Of a DNA stretch of 64,000 nt, positions 33,530 through 45,904 are shown one piece after another; the stretch's first letter is position 1; every line of letters starts with the position of its first letter. The translations under genes and the position numbers were made by a program. The notes beneath the pieces are model-generated. The model saw only the letters and a program-made list of their open reading frames with translations, was not told the DNA's origin and ran no database searches. Origin of the DNA: Amphiura filiformis (taxonomy: Eukaryota > Echinodermata > Ophiuroidea > Amphilepidida > Amphiuridae); assembly GCF_039555335.1 (NCBI RefSeq), contig NC_092641.1:35179548-35243547 (forward strand). Direction: 5' to 3'.

Positions 33530-36040
33530 TCGGAAACTAAATAGAAAATTCAATATGGTTATGACCCAAAATAAATCACACGTCAGGAGATTCACTTAAT
33601 TTTTTTTTTAGGTCTGCACACAATTTTAGCACAGGTTTGGTACTCTGTTAAAAACAAGTAAGATTGCTGTAAGGCCTACTACTGAAATGGCAAAAAAAAG
33701 CACCATATTCCAAGGAGGCACATACAATAGGCCTACATCTAGTGGGTGGGAGAGCCCAGGTATCAATAGGCTTGGTGTCTCATTACTGCACCATTTCATG
33801 TATGTCTCATGTTGCCCTTTAGCCATCTAACCCTATCCTAACCATACCCTAGCCTTTCATCCTATAACCTAAAGTTTATTCCTAAACCTCATAGACAATG
33901 TGGATGGAAATCACAAAGGATGAAATGCCATGGGGTAAAATGAAAATAGGCCTGCATCACAGATGACCAAGGATAGATGCCTGAAACAAGACAATCAATG
34001 CAGGCAGGTAAGCGAATCTCTTCCGCTCGCTTCAGCTATGCTTCAAGTAACTTATGGAGTACCTCATCCATGCCCCAAAATGGTACAAAGTAGCCCGCTT
34101 TTTGGACCACACAAGTTGTAGTGTTTGGTATGTTGGGATGAAGCAGATGGAAGAAGTTACCAGGATAGGATATGCCTGTGTCAACCTCCCCATCAACCCA
34201 TACCTCCATTGCCAACATCACCCGCTATATGATCCAACAACTCCATTCAACCAAACCATGCATGCATTTTTTTCCAACTTCATTCATTTTCCACAACTAC
34301 AGGGCACTTTAATGTTGTGTTAATTCTTAACTTGCAACTTTGTATTGACGACCTCTGACCCTAGTTGCCGTGGCGCCCAGGTGAGGAGAGGACAGCACGT
34401 TGCCAGAGGGATGTACTGGTGGAATCTGGCTGTGGCAGCAGGGGCAAGTTTCAATGGAATGTAGCATGACAAAGAGTATGATGTAAAGTTATTGTAAATA
34501 CACACTGAGTTGCCATAATATTATAAATGTTACTATAGTTTCAAACATATTGATTGAACTAATATTTCCTGTTGAGTTCTTGAAAGACTTCATTAGTACG
34601 ATCCACTGTCTGCTGAAAACCCATAGTTTGCAATTTCAGCACAGTGCGATGCAAGTCACATTGCAAGCAGAGATTTTCAGATTACAATTCACAATATAAT
34701 TTCGATTTAGGAAAGTAAATGAAGTGAATAACCAACAATTCTGCATGCTATAATCTCCATTGATCTGGCCTATTTTGCATCTCATTGGCAGTTCTCCTAA
34801 TTACACCTATTGACCCTACAACCTTCCCCCATCATAAACTGTAGATTTGAGTTTATCACAGATATCTCTAAATTGCAATTTAATTGATACTTCAATTCAC
34901 ACCACCACACTGATACAATGTACATATACATGGAATGAGTGAATATGAGGACAGAATGATAGTGACATAAATACTGCCCTCTATTGGACAACACTGTGGC
35001 TTCATTTCATGGCTTAAATTTGGGTACTACCTATAGACGAATCCAACGAGCCAAGTCATGGTCAGGATTTGGTTGGACATCTTTGGGTAGCCGCTAGCCC
35101 CATCCTGGTGTTTTGAGCGTCAATTGTGCAAATAAAAGCCACCGCCTAACACCTAGAGAAGATGCAAGGACGAGGAGGGTTAATAGAATAATAGCTAATA
35201 ATATATATAATGGAGATAATTCCGCAGGTAATCCCGTCGCATCTATTCATACATAGTCCTTTTGTTTGCAAGTACATCAATGCATAGATACCGCATGTAG
35301 ATAATCCGATTATTATGTCACTTCAACAGCGAATAGACCAGCTGTGTGTTTTGTTGAAGGGAACTGTATTGTCTTGTAAATTTTAATCTTTCTTTTGTCT
35401 ACCTGTGTTTTCGCGGAAGGTGTAAAACGGGTGATGGAATGCAGTTTAAAATTTCCGCCAAGGCTGAATCATTTCACATTTTGAGTGCATTGTAGCCGAC
35501 GGCTACCCAACTAAAGGCTGCTAGTCAGGTGTAGGAATGCGTGAATTTGGATTCCTCTATAAATTTACTTTCATACTTTGGAAGTCCATTTGGCTTCCTT
35601 GAAAGAGTGATGCCATACTGCATGCTCCAGTGCGTGTATTATTAAACACACACATTGACTCAATGTACTGGCATGTTTACACACACGATCAAAGGCAGTA
35701 CATCAGTACATTTATTTGTTTATTTATTTAATCTTTCTTTAACCAGGGTACTGATCTCCAAGAGGGCCCTGATGAGTAACAATAAACAACATACAATTTA
35801 TTTATAACAGAAATTTACATGAATTTAAAGCAATGCATGAAAGCAAAAGTTTTTCATAAATACAGTATTTCAATTTTGGTGTTGCTGCAGGGGAGCCAAA
35901 ATGTACATTTTCTTTAACCCCGGGTAGGAGGCGGCCATGATCGCCACTGCAAATGATCACCTGATGTCCGTCTGTGATCATCAACCTCATAGGGAAGGGG
36001 CAGCCTATTTATTATTAAATAATCACACGGACGAGGTACG
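33530..36040. other. Non-coding stretch
   Basis: No exon, RNA gene or repeat boundary was supported. Short plus and minus frames (34054-34323, 34797-34994, 35802-35990) lack splice context and family resemblance. Confidence 0.35.
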
Positions 36041-36044
36041 AGGC

Positions 36045-36325
36045 AACCTTCTTTGTTGCTTCAAATGTAACTCTCCGCAGTTGCATCAGCAGATAGGCAA
36101 GGTCTGCTTGTTTTCTGTTGACAAGGGCAGTCTTCAGTGAACGGCTCTTTTCAGAGCCATCAGTAGGCAAGGGCTGCCTACATGTCTCATTCTTAGGTAC
36201 TTTCTTAGGTACTCCTGATGAAAGCTTGACAGTTCTAAACTTGTCCAATGGCGAACCTGCTAAAAACCCACTAATTGTTATGAATTACCGTCGTAAAAGC
36301 CTATCCCACAATTTGCTCTCAGGTA
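36045..36325 (+). repeat. Dispersed repeat of about 300 bp, copy 2
   Basis: Partner of 22240-22575; shares the same ordered blocks and includes an extra partial duplication TTCTTAGGTACTTTCTTAGG. It directly abuts the non-LTR retrotransposon remnant that starts near 36360. Confidence 0.65.
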
Positions 36326-36359
36326 ATCAGTTCATGTTATATAAACAGAGTCATGTTTT

Positions 36360-36681
36360 AAGCGTGTGGGTCGGATTCCAAATGAAACCATCTACAATCT
36401 CACCAACACCAATTAACTGGTTGCCAGAGTCAAGATTCATCAACTCAAATTTCTCGGCCATATACTGCATCTTGAAGACGACAAGCCTGTGAAAGTATGT
36501 CCTTTATATTCCACCACATGGGAAGTGGAAACCGGGACGGCCGCGCACACTGCACTTATAGTATGTCCAGCACCTCCTGGGAGATACTGAAGGGATGCTG
36601 CAGCCAAACAAAATTGTTTCGCTTGCCCAAGATCGCAAAAGTTGGAGAAAGCTTGTAGTCGCCTGCTCCGCAGCGGACTGA
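36360..36681 (+). pseudogene. Non-LTR retrotransposon ORF2 C-terminal remnant
   Basis: Translation gives KRVGRIPNETIYNLTNTN, a stop, then VKIHQLKFLGHILHLEDDKP. After a frameshift near 36490 come YVLYIPPHGKWKPGRPRT, a stop, then YVQHLLGDTEG, LAQDRKSWRKLVVACSAAD and a TGA at 36679-36681. The order R.PNETIYNLTNT, QL.FLGHIL, HGK..PGRPR and L..DR..WR.LVV is the C-terminal tail seen after the RT domain in many invertebrate non-LTR elements. The stop merges into (TGA)n, a common non-LTR 3' tail. The clade (CR1, RTE or other) is not resolved. At least one frameshift and two stops mark it as dead. Confidence 0.75.
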
Positions 36682-36699
36682 TGATGATGATGAATCAGT

Positions 36700-36965
36700 T
36701 CAACTATTGCAACCAACCTCGGGTCATAGGCTGCACTATGGGTACATTCATGTATTAGTGGTATCAAAGATCACATACAGAGGTTAGAGGTCATTCGAGG
36801 TCAACTAGTAAAATAGACTGGAAATGATAAGTCTGGTCTCGTATGAAAGGTTCAAAACCAAACTTGGGTCATAGCTGCACTATCTATGGTACTCTCATGT
36901 AATGAATGTTCTTTAAGGTCACACACTGAGATCAAAGGTCATTCGAGGTCACCTAGGCTGAAAAA
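36700..36965 (+). repeat. Tandem duplication with AGGTCA half-sites, about 140 bp
   Basis: Two units share GGGTCATAG.CTGCACTAT, TCAAAG.TCA and GGTCATTCGAGGTCA. The AGGTCA half-sites are on the opposite strand to those of the TGACCT families elsewhere in the window. Confidence 0.6.
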
Positions 36966-36969
36966 AAGT

Positions 36970-39450
36970 CTCGAAAATGTATATTTACAATGCATTCACC
37001 CATATCTTCAGTGCACGGTGTTCACTCATATCTTGAGACGATCTATTTGAGCCCACAGTCCCTATTATTTTAGTTCTGTTACCAAAACTAATTGCGAAAC
37101 CAGGCAGTCCCGAAAGCAGACAAGACTCATGGTTCGAACACCGCTTATTTTAAAACATTTCTTTCCCTTTTATTTTGACCATCTTGGGTACACTTTAACA
37201 TTTTACATCTCATCTCATCTCATCTGTATAGTCAGCAAGACATCATTTCTCGACGCATCACGCTATTGTGTGTAAAAACCTCTGAATGATGCTTGCATTA
37301 AATTTTAATTTTACTTTTGGTTTGGTAGTGGTCTTTAACTGCTGACTTTGGAAATTATTTGTACTTGAGTATGATTTCAATTAAGAAGACATGAGAGCAG
37401 CAATTGACCAAGAACCAATACATTCTGGATGTGACCAAATTGAATAGCAGCCATGAAACATGTGTCAAGTATTGACTCTGCTCCATGCACCCTTCAATCA
37501 TGTTGCAATGACCTTTGACCTGTAGGGGGCAACATACTTGACATCACAGTGCAAGGTTTGTTCCTACTGGGAGCCTGTCTGTACATTAAAGATTTCACTT
37601 ACATTTCATGATTGGTTGCTCAAGTCTTGTGTGTGTCAAACATGACATAATGGGTTTTACATTTTCCTGTTTATAAGATTGTTTTCATACTGCTGGTTTT
37701 CTTGCAGTTGTAGTTACTTGTTGCAGCTGCTGTTTCAACCCAACCCAGATTGAAAACTTTTCTTTTGAATCATGAAAAGAAAAAAAGTCCCAAAATATAC
37801 TGTTAGGTGCTATTTTTTGATTCTTTAGGCCTAACTGTTCAAATTACTGTAAATACTAAATATGCCAAAGCAAATTTGTGAAATTTTTTGTTAACAAACA
37901 ATTAAATAACAATTTTGAAAACTGGTATCAAAATTGTCACCCAAACTGAAACCAAAAGGCCTCAAATTGCATCCCACATCTGCCACACATCCCTACCCAC
38001 CTTTCCACTGAGGACCCCCTCGCTTTAATTTATTTGCCTGGATGTTCATGAAATTGACTACAAATGCCACAATTGGGACCAATTTTGGTTACAACAGATA
38101 ATTCTTTTGCCTGCTTATTTTTCCCATACCACTTTATACTACAGGAGGATGCATGTCCCATAAATAATGTCCTCCTTGGAAAAATTGTGAAGAAAATAAT
38201 CAAAACAAGTGTGTATTTTCAGGTCCATCCTTCATCCACACACACTGACACAGGACTCCTGATGCCATAAGGTCTTTTCCTTTCCACAACCTAAAAATGT
38301 ACATGGCCCCTGGGGTAGTTTTGACTTTCCTGGAATTGTTGTCACTTTGAGATCTATCCTGGAATAGAACTAGCCCCGTTTGCTATCTGCGACACCCCTC
38401 AAATAGCGAGCATAGCGAGCTAGCTCCATTTGCAAATTATTGCAATGCACCTCAAATAGTGAGCAAAGTGAACAATGACTGAACTAGAATTTACACTGTA
38501 AATTTTGCTTAAAAAGATACCCTTATCAGAGTTGTCTGTAAATTTTATTACCCTTCAGAGCATGCATGTATCAAGGTGACAAAAACTGGATTGCCCAAAG
38601 TTACGATCTCGGAAAGCAGAGTGAGCATAGCTGCTAAGAAATGTAAAAAAGTGCAAAAAACGTGACTGTGACGTGCCTGCATCCGAACAGCAGAATTTAC
38701 TCTCCCCACCAAGCAATTTGTACTATTGTTGGAAAATCTTAGATCTTCATACATGTATCAGAGTCCAGCACAGAGCCTGTGCTATCCTGGATGGGCTCCC
38801 GGATGGGATATCCTGGATGGAACAGCCTGTTGGCATTGACAACCATCTATGAAATGCTGGCCACCCAAACAAAATTTGAGATTCACAGTTTTAGTGTGTG
38901 GGTGTGGTTCCTCAGGTCTTTCAGGATAAAGTGAGTTTTTTTAAGTTGTTTTTAATCAAACCTTGGAACAGTATCACTTGGATGTAAATAGCTGGTAGGA
39001 ACTGGCCACACACATGCTCTCATTTTTCTCTCAACAATTCTCATAACCATGCACTCCTAAACAGATAGATCATGGGAGATTGGAGTGGGCTTAGTTATAA
39101 CCTGGGAGGAGTTAGTACTTGAATTTTAACAAAATCTTCCTAAATTTATATAACATTCATTATGCCCAATATACTGGTAATTTCTATCATCTATGTCAAT
39201 GTTTTAAGAAAAGAATGTCAATCTTTAACTGATATTTTAAATATTAATACTTTATGTGAGAGCAAAGCATTGATTTCATAATTTTACTACTGATAACCAA
39301 CTGCACCCTTGTTTCCAGAATGTTTTGAAAAATAGGAGTGGGCTTACAGTCAGAAAAAGTTGGGCTTATACATGTACCATCTGCTTATACCCATGTGGTT
39401 ACGGTATTTGAACATTTAATACATCTCCGTGATGTGATGTTGATGCATAG
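36970..39450. other. Non-coding stretch
   Basis: Contains a four-copy CATCT microsatellite at 37204 and a solitary TGACCTTTGACCT at 37509-37521. Around 38395-38475 'cctcaaatagcgagcatagcg' and 'cctcaaatagtgagcaaagtg' form a diverged tandem pair. No exon was supported. Confidence 0.4.
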
Positions 39451-39456
39451 GGCTGA

Positions 39457-39725
39457 GCTACTAACCCTAACCCTACCCGTGGTTTTTTGGCTATCGGAAG
39501 GGAAAGAAGGAACGAAAAAGGAGAAGATGAAGAAGAACCTCGGACCCCTCGCATGCCACGCAGAAGATCCCCAGCATGTGGCTACACAGGTGGACGTTGG
39601 CCCGCCAGCGATTCCCTGGGTATATATGACTTGGTCTGATTGCGTCATCAAGTCCCGTGGAATGCATGTACGCAGAGTGGTTTTAATAGTGAGCTTTAGT
39701 GAGTCCTAGTTGGGTTAGGGTTAAG
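39457..39725. repeat. Telomere-like-ended dispersed repeat, copy 2
   Basis: Begins ACTAACCCTAACCCTACCCG and ends TTGGGTTAGGGTTAAG, so the two ends are inverted TTAGGG-type words. Middle blocks GGCTATCGGAAGGGAAAGAA, GATTCCCTGGGTATATATGA and GTCCCGTGGAATGCATG are shared with copies at 39750 and 45484. Frames on both strands are repeat artefacts. Confidence 0.75.
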
Positions 39726-39749
39726 GAGGCATATAGGAAAAACATGCTT

Positions 39750-40043
39750 GGTCACTAACCCTAACCCTACCCGTGGTTTTTAGGCTATCGGAAGGGAAAG
39801 AAGGAACGAAAAGGAGAGAAGATGAAGAAGAAAGTCACTTGGCTTTTGGGTTTCAAACTTCAGACCCCGCATGCAACGCAGAAGATCCCAGCATGTAGCT
39901 ACACAGGTGACGTTGGCCCGCCAAGCGATTCCCTGGGTATATATGACTTGGTCTGATTGCGTCATCAGGTCCCGTGGAATGCATGCACGCAGAGTGGTTT
40001 TAATAGTGAGCTTAAGTGAGTCCTAGTTGGGTTAGGGTTAAGC
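39750..40043. repeat. Telomere-like-ended dispersed repeat, copy 3
   Basis: Direct neighbour of copy 2, separated by about 25 bp. It retains a segment (TTTCAAACTTCAGACCCC) that copy 2 has lost, so the two are not a simple recent duplication of identical units. Confidence 0.75.
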
Positions 40044-40124
40044 CACTTATTGGGACATGAGCATTTAATGCAAGGGGGTATTTGAATTACACTTCAGGGG
40101 TGTGCTGCTGAAACTCTGAAACCC

Positions 40125-40335
40125 CTCCCCATGTTTATGGATATTTTACTTTAAAAAAGCGGCTGATTTGACAGTTTTTGACAATTTTTTTTCAAATCAG
40201 GACCCCTGTTTAGAGATTTTTTCCTCAAAAAAATGGCTGATTTGACAGTTTCTGACCATTTTTTCAAATCTGGATGCATGTTTATGTATTTTTAAAAATC
40301 AAATCGGAACCCATGTTTAGGGTTTTCTTGCAAAA
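40125..40335 (+). repeat. Degenerate tandem repeat, about 80 bp unit
   Basis: Units share GGCTGATTTGACAGTTT.TGAC, TTTTTTTCAAATC and CC.TGTTTA.G blocks (40158, 40233, then a partial copy). No function is apparent. Confidence 0.6.
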
Positions 40336-40339
40336 AAGT

Positions 40340-42470
40340 CGCACATCCCGTATAGTATACCATATATATGCGAGTACCCCTCCCCCAGATTTAATGGAAT
40401 AAATAAGGTAAAAGGTTATTTGTTATAAAAGTGAATATGAAATGCAATAAACATTGTGTTGCAAGAGACAAGCGGTGATTTTGACAGGAATGGATTCATT
40501 TCATGTGCATACTAAGAAGTGCCAATTGTGATACCACTGGGCTTAAAATAATATAGTTAATTATAAATTTAATTAGGTATAAAACAAAGATCAAATCTCA
40601 AGTATGCGCATTATCTTGTAGGCCTACACATTTATTTGCTTGAAAAAGAGGTTTTAAAAAGAGGTTGAGAACCTCTGACCCTGCTACCCCTACCAAGTTA
40701 CATCACTTACCCCACATGGATGTCCACCCCATTATCTGTATCTTCAGATTCTGGGAAAATTAAAAACCTAACCAAAATGTAACATACATTTTATATGGAA
40801 GTAATAGGCACAGTCCACCATCATAGTTTAAGCCACGGGAATAAAAATTTGTTAAATTAAATTTATTAAAAATATTGAATAAATATTCAAATCAAAACTT
40901 GCCCTTGAGGCGAAGATCAACTATATTATAGAAAGTGGGACAGATTTGCCGCAAAGTGGGGCATGGATACCTCCCGGTAACAGTTCAAAATTAAGTTTAT
41001 TACTGTGACTTTAATCTAAACAGCGAAGAAAATTACCGACAGCTGATATGGGTACGCACAGCTGGTGAAAATCTGCGACACACAGATTCTCTACTCTAAA
41101 TATTTAAACCAAAAATCAAGCTTGCTTCTTATATATTCTCCTATTTAAAATGTCACATATCTGAATAAAACATTATTAGCTGTGTTCGTATTCAGGTGAT
41201 TCATTTAATAACTCTCCTAAATATTGAAGAGAAGATAATGTGAAGCCTTAAAAAACCAAGTTGCATATTTAGGAAGTGACGCTAATTATATGCCAAGAAT
41301 AAAAAGCATTGCGTATACTTAAATAGCATTTAAGTCCCTTGTATCATGTGTATAAAGTTCTGAAATAAATATTTCTGTTTGTCAGTATGGTTTCAGATAG
41401 CTTGCATGATGGGAGATGAAATTCCCACAATCTACTTTCCAAGAATACCAATTGTTAGTTTGGAAACATATACTGTCATAACTACAGTGTTTGGTCACCT
41501 CACGTTGGTACCGGTTCTTTCTTTCCACCACAAGCGTGCCAAAGGCATCATGCTCTATTTCCAATCAAAGAGGACCCAAGATAATGTTTTTGTAACCTCA
41601 TTTCAACCAGTGTCCTATAATAAAATGTGTACATGTATCCATATCAACTACTAAAAGTAGCTATGATATAATGCATCTTTAAATCGATCTGGCTTGTGAT
41701 TGGTCGCCAAGATCTCGGGATGGTTTAAATCCTCCGGGTATGTGCCTTTAGCACCAACTATAGCGTACATAGCTATATGTGGAATTTGCAGCGCTTTGTG
41801 TATAGGCGTGAAAGTTTAACTCTCACACAGTGCATGGACGTACCTTTCATACTTGCAAGTTGGTGTTTATGGTTAGATTGAATGAAAACAAATAGATCTA
41901 TGGGGAATATGATTGGCAGTGTGTGTTAGGGAAAAAGTCCCATGACAAAGTCCTGCTCAAAATTCAAAGTACCCAGTCCATATGTTTTATTCTGGCTTTC
42001 ATGATCAACTAAACTGGTAGGTCCCCAAATCAGACATGTTCAGCAAGTGAGCCCTCATTAAAATTATGCCAAGATATGTTGCATTCAATAATATAGTACC
42101 ATGCATGCAAATAATTATGTCAGTAGCCTTTGCTGATCCCCAATGTTGAGTTATCTTCTCCCTTTATCATCTTTCTGTCATCTCAATAGTCAATAGTTTA
42201 CCACAGAGGAAAGAATGGAAAAAGAGGTGGGAAAAGAGGAAAGAAAGCAAATAAACTTATTTACTCCACTGCAAAGCATCTGACTTGATCATCTCATCCG
42301 GTTCCTGTCATATGAATGAAGCCCATCAACACAGCAACTAAATATTACATGTCCCGAGTTCGTGACACCCTAGATAGGGAAATCACCAAGGGATTATTTT
42401 GCATGGTAAACAATGGGAGACAGACAGGAACAAAATATTTGGGTGTGAAGTCATCTATTGCTACTGTCAC
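40340..42470. other. Non-coding stretch
   Basis: The frame at 41379-41654 has no family resemblance or splice support. No repeat boundary was found. Confidence 0.35.
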
Positions 42471-42489
42471 ACATAATTTGGGTGTATTC

Positions 42490-43990
42490 ACAGGGCAGTG
42501 TATCTGTGCTAAGGGCCCACAAGGTAGTGTATCTGTGTTATGGGCCCACAGGGTAGTGTATCTGTGCTACAAGCCCACAGGGAAGTGTATTGGTGCTATG
42601 GGCCCACAGGGAAGTGTATTGGTGCTACGGGCCCACAGGGTAGTGTACCTGTGCTACAAGCCCACAGGGTAGTGTATCTGTGCTATGGGCCCACAGGGCA
42701 GTGTATCTGTGCTACGGGCCCACAGGGCAGTGTTTTGGTGCTATGGGCCCAAAGTGTAGTGTATCTGTGTTACGGGCCCACAGGGTAGTGTACCTGTGCT
42801 AGGCCTCGTATCCATAGGCTGTTCCCTTGTGGCTTGTGCCCTTGTTCCATGTTTACTTTTTCCCATGTGACCTGCCACACAGACAACGAACCGTAGCGGC
42901 CACTAAGCAAAACAAAGGTTCGTTGTCTGTGTGGCAGGTCACATGGGAAAAAGTAAACACGGAACAAGGGCACAAGCCACAAGGGAACAGCCTATGGATA
43001 CGAGGCCCTACGGGCCCACAGCGTAGTGTATCTGTGCTACGGGCCCACAGGGTAGTGTACTGGTGCTACGGGCCCACAGCGTAGTGTATCGGTGCTACGG
43101 GCCCACAGCATAGTGTATCTGTGCTATGTGCCCGCAGCATAGTGTATCGGTGCTACGGGCCCACATGGTAGTGTATTGGTGCAACAGGCCCACAGGGTTG
43201 TGTCTAGGTGGGCATCCTACAGGCCTACAGGGTAATGTATCAGTGCTACAGGCCCACAGGGTAGTGTCTAGGTGGGCCTCCTTCAGGCCCACAGGGTAAT
43301 GTGTAGGTTGACCTCCTACAAGCCCACAGGGTATTATATGGGTGGGCTTCCTACAGGCCCACAGGGTAGTGTGTAGATGGGGCTCTTACAGGCCCACAGG
43401 GTAGTGTCTATGTGGGCCTCCACCAGGCCCACAGGGTAGTGTATTGGTGGGCCTCCTACAGGCCCACAGGGTAGTGTGTAGATGGGGCTCTTACAGGCCC
43501 ACAGGGTAGTGTCTATGTGGGCCTCCACCAGGCCCACAGGGTAGTGTATTGGTGGGCCTCCTACAGGCCCACAGGGTAGTGTGTAGATGGGGCTCTTACA
43601 GGCCCACAGGGTAGTGTCTATGTGGGCCTCCTACAGGCCCACAGGGTAGTGTCTAGGTGGGCCTCCTACAGGCCCACAGGGTAGTGTACTGGTGGGCCTC
43701 CTACAGGCCCACAGGGTGGTGTCTAGGTGGGCCTCCTACAGGCCCATGGGATAGTGCTTCCTACAGGCCCATGGGGTAGTGTCTAGGTAGGCCTCCTACA
43801 GACCCATGGGGTAGTGTCTAGGTGGGCCTCCTACAGGCCCATGGGGTAGTGTCTAGGTGGGCCTCCTACAGGCCCATGGGGTAGTGTCTAGCTGGGCCTC
43901 CTACAGGTCCATGGAGTAGTGTCTACATGGGCCTCCTACAGGCCCATGGGGTAGTGTCTAGGTGGGGCTCATATAGGCCCACAGGGTATC
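42490..43990 (+). repeat. Compound minisatellite, 29-bp then 35-bp units
   Basis: Up to about 43190 the unit is about 29 bp (GGGCCCACAGGGTAGTGTAT then CTGTGCTAC). From about 43200 it becomes 35 bp (CAGGCCCACAGGGTAGTGTC then TAGGTGGGCCTCCTA). Between 43367 and 43681 three 35-bp variants form an exact 105-bp higher-order repeat (TAGTGTGTAGATGG at 43367, 43472 and 43577). Toward the right edge units drift to GGCCCATGGGGTAGTG. A 206-bp foldback element splits the left block at 42802-43007. Confidence 0.95.
42802..43007. mobile_element. 206-bp foldback MITE inserted in the minisatellite
   Basis: Arms of about 90 bp starting GGCCTCGTATCCATAGGCTG are complementary with a single mismatch seen (A in the left arm against G at CCGTG on the right). 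The centre is about 24 bp (GTAGCGGCCACTAAGC and onward). CTA at 42799-42801 and 43008-43010 is the target duplication: removing the element and one CTA restores the array unit TGTGCTACGGGCCC. The near-perfect arms mean it is recent. The superfamily is not resolved. Confidence 0.9.
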
Positions 43991-43994
43991 TGTG

Positions 43995-45480
43995 TTTTGA
44001 GGGCCCACCTTATTTTGAACATTGATGTAAGGTCATATATTAACTTCTACATTTGGCATTTCATTACAGAGCTTGGCCCACCTAATCCAACTTCAAAAGT
44101 TTGACGCCCATATTTTTCCATCCCTCAGAAGACTTTTCTACTATTGTAGCTATTACCAATACAGATAGATGCGGGGAGGCATTGTTTGAGACATCAGCCT
44201 TCCAACAATTATGTATCCAACTTCACATCCCAAGAATAAATTCACACAACATATCCTCACATAATTATATGAACTTGACTGATCTTAAAAATGGAACACA
44301 TGATTTGCCTCAGACATGAAGGAACCAAATTATGTCACAATGACACACTAAGACAAATTATGATTACAATCATCATTGGCACATTGCTCTATGAAAAATA
44401 TGAATTATGGCACATGCTCAAACATATGATACTTCCAGTGTTCACAATCAGTTTGCAGGATATTGACTTGAAAAAATTGTCATTTTAACTTACCAAGTCT
44501 ACAATCAGCAGAAAAACTTGTTGGCATACTTGGTAATGTATAGAATGAAGGTGAGTGATACAAGTTTGTCATGAATCTTAAGTCAGACTCTGCCCACTTC
44601 CCCACCCCCATCTTTTGATGTTGGAGGGTCACAGACCTATTTAGAATATGGTTTGTCCAATATTGAATTTAGGAAGCAGAGGCAGAGATTCACCAAAAAA
44701 CAGTCAAACAACATATTTATTCTCGCATCACTACACCTGAATTCTCTCACATTTTTAATCCTCTAACTGTTAAACGGGTCATTAATTAATGCTATGCTGC
44801 AAATGTAGAGTAACAATCCCCTATGCACATATTTAGTGGGAGGGTGTAAGTCTAGGAAAAACTCCAAGCTGTTTAACTTTAAGGTCAGATGGGGATCACA
44901 AGCTATAGCTCTCACAGTTAAGTGATTTCCCGAAGTCACCCATTAAATCGTCACCCATACTTTCTTCTATTGAGCATGTGGCAGCCTGTGTAGCTCACTA
45001 AAAACCACCTGGAAAGGTGTTTGATGGTTGATGTGAAATTCAACCCATATCACCCTGCACCCAGTCTGTTTCTACTGGGGCCATTTATACTGCATATTAC
45101 CTCACATCACCCATCAACTCTTTGCTCACTAGAAAACACGCTGAAAGTGTGCCAGCATTTTTTCCATGATTTCAGGTAGACACAACTTAACAAAAGAGGG
45201 GGCTATTGCATTATTTGACCAAAGCATGATGCTATCACTTGCCAGCATTTTATGTTCATCAAAAGTGACCACTGGCTTGTTGGATTCGTGATATCACAAT
45301 GTTTGCATTCTTTTATGCATTCTGAAATGATGCTTTTTTACTTAAAGATTTTAGTAAGTTGTAGTAACTCGACAGCAACTCAGTAAGCACAAAACTGCAG
45401 CCTGCTGAAACATAGAAGTGAGCTATTTTCTACAATAAGTAAATTGCTCTCAGGGAAGTTTGAAAAGAGCAACTTATACA
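43995..45480. other. Non-coding stretch
   Basis: A GTGAGT donor at 44547 follows an open frame ending KNLLAYLVMYRMK, but the acceptor is weak, so no exon is called. Nothing else is supported. Confidence 0.35.
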
Positions 45481-45483
45481 TTA

Positions 45484-45770
45484 TCCCCAACCCTACCCAT
45501 GGTTTTTTGCAATCGGGAGGGAAAGAAAAAACGAAAAAGGAAAGAAGGTGAACAAAGAAGTCACTTGGTACCCCAGGAATTCAAATCTCAGACCCCTCGC
45601 ATGCCACACAGATGATCATCGACCTGTAGCCACAGAGGTTAGGCTGCCCCAAGCAGCGATTCCGTGGGTATATGACTTAGGCTGATTGCGTCATCAAGTC
45701 ACGTGGAATGTATGCACGCAGTGGTTTTAATAGTGAGCTTTATTGAGACTTGGTTGGGTTAGGGTTAAAC
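45484..45770. repeat. Telomere-like-ended dispersed repeat, copy 4
   Basis: Starts ACCCTACCCATGGTTTTTTG and ends TTGGTTGGGTTAGGGTTAAA, with the same internal blocks as the copies at 39457 and 39750. This copy also keeps the central 'gaattcaaatctcagacccctcgcatgcca' segment, which on the minus strand resembles a weak B box. Confidence 0.75.
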
Positions 45771-45904
45771 ATGGCTCGGATAGCAATGTTTGCACAGTAT
45801 TTTTTCTGGCACATGAGAGCACATCAGACCTATCGAATTGCATTCTGAACACGAGGGATGTCCTTCTGATATCAAATAGTTTAGGTTTTTTTAAATTCGT
45901 GATA

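Noticed and set aside
42540..42788. Repetitive Gly/Pro/Gln ORF like a collagen or cell-wall protein
   Set aside because: Minisatellite reading frame without start, stop or splice context.
44466..44545. Exon ending KNLLAYLVMYRMK before a GTGAGT donor
   Set aside because: Acceptor is poor and only about 20-27 codons are open.
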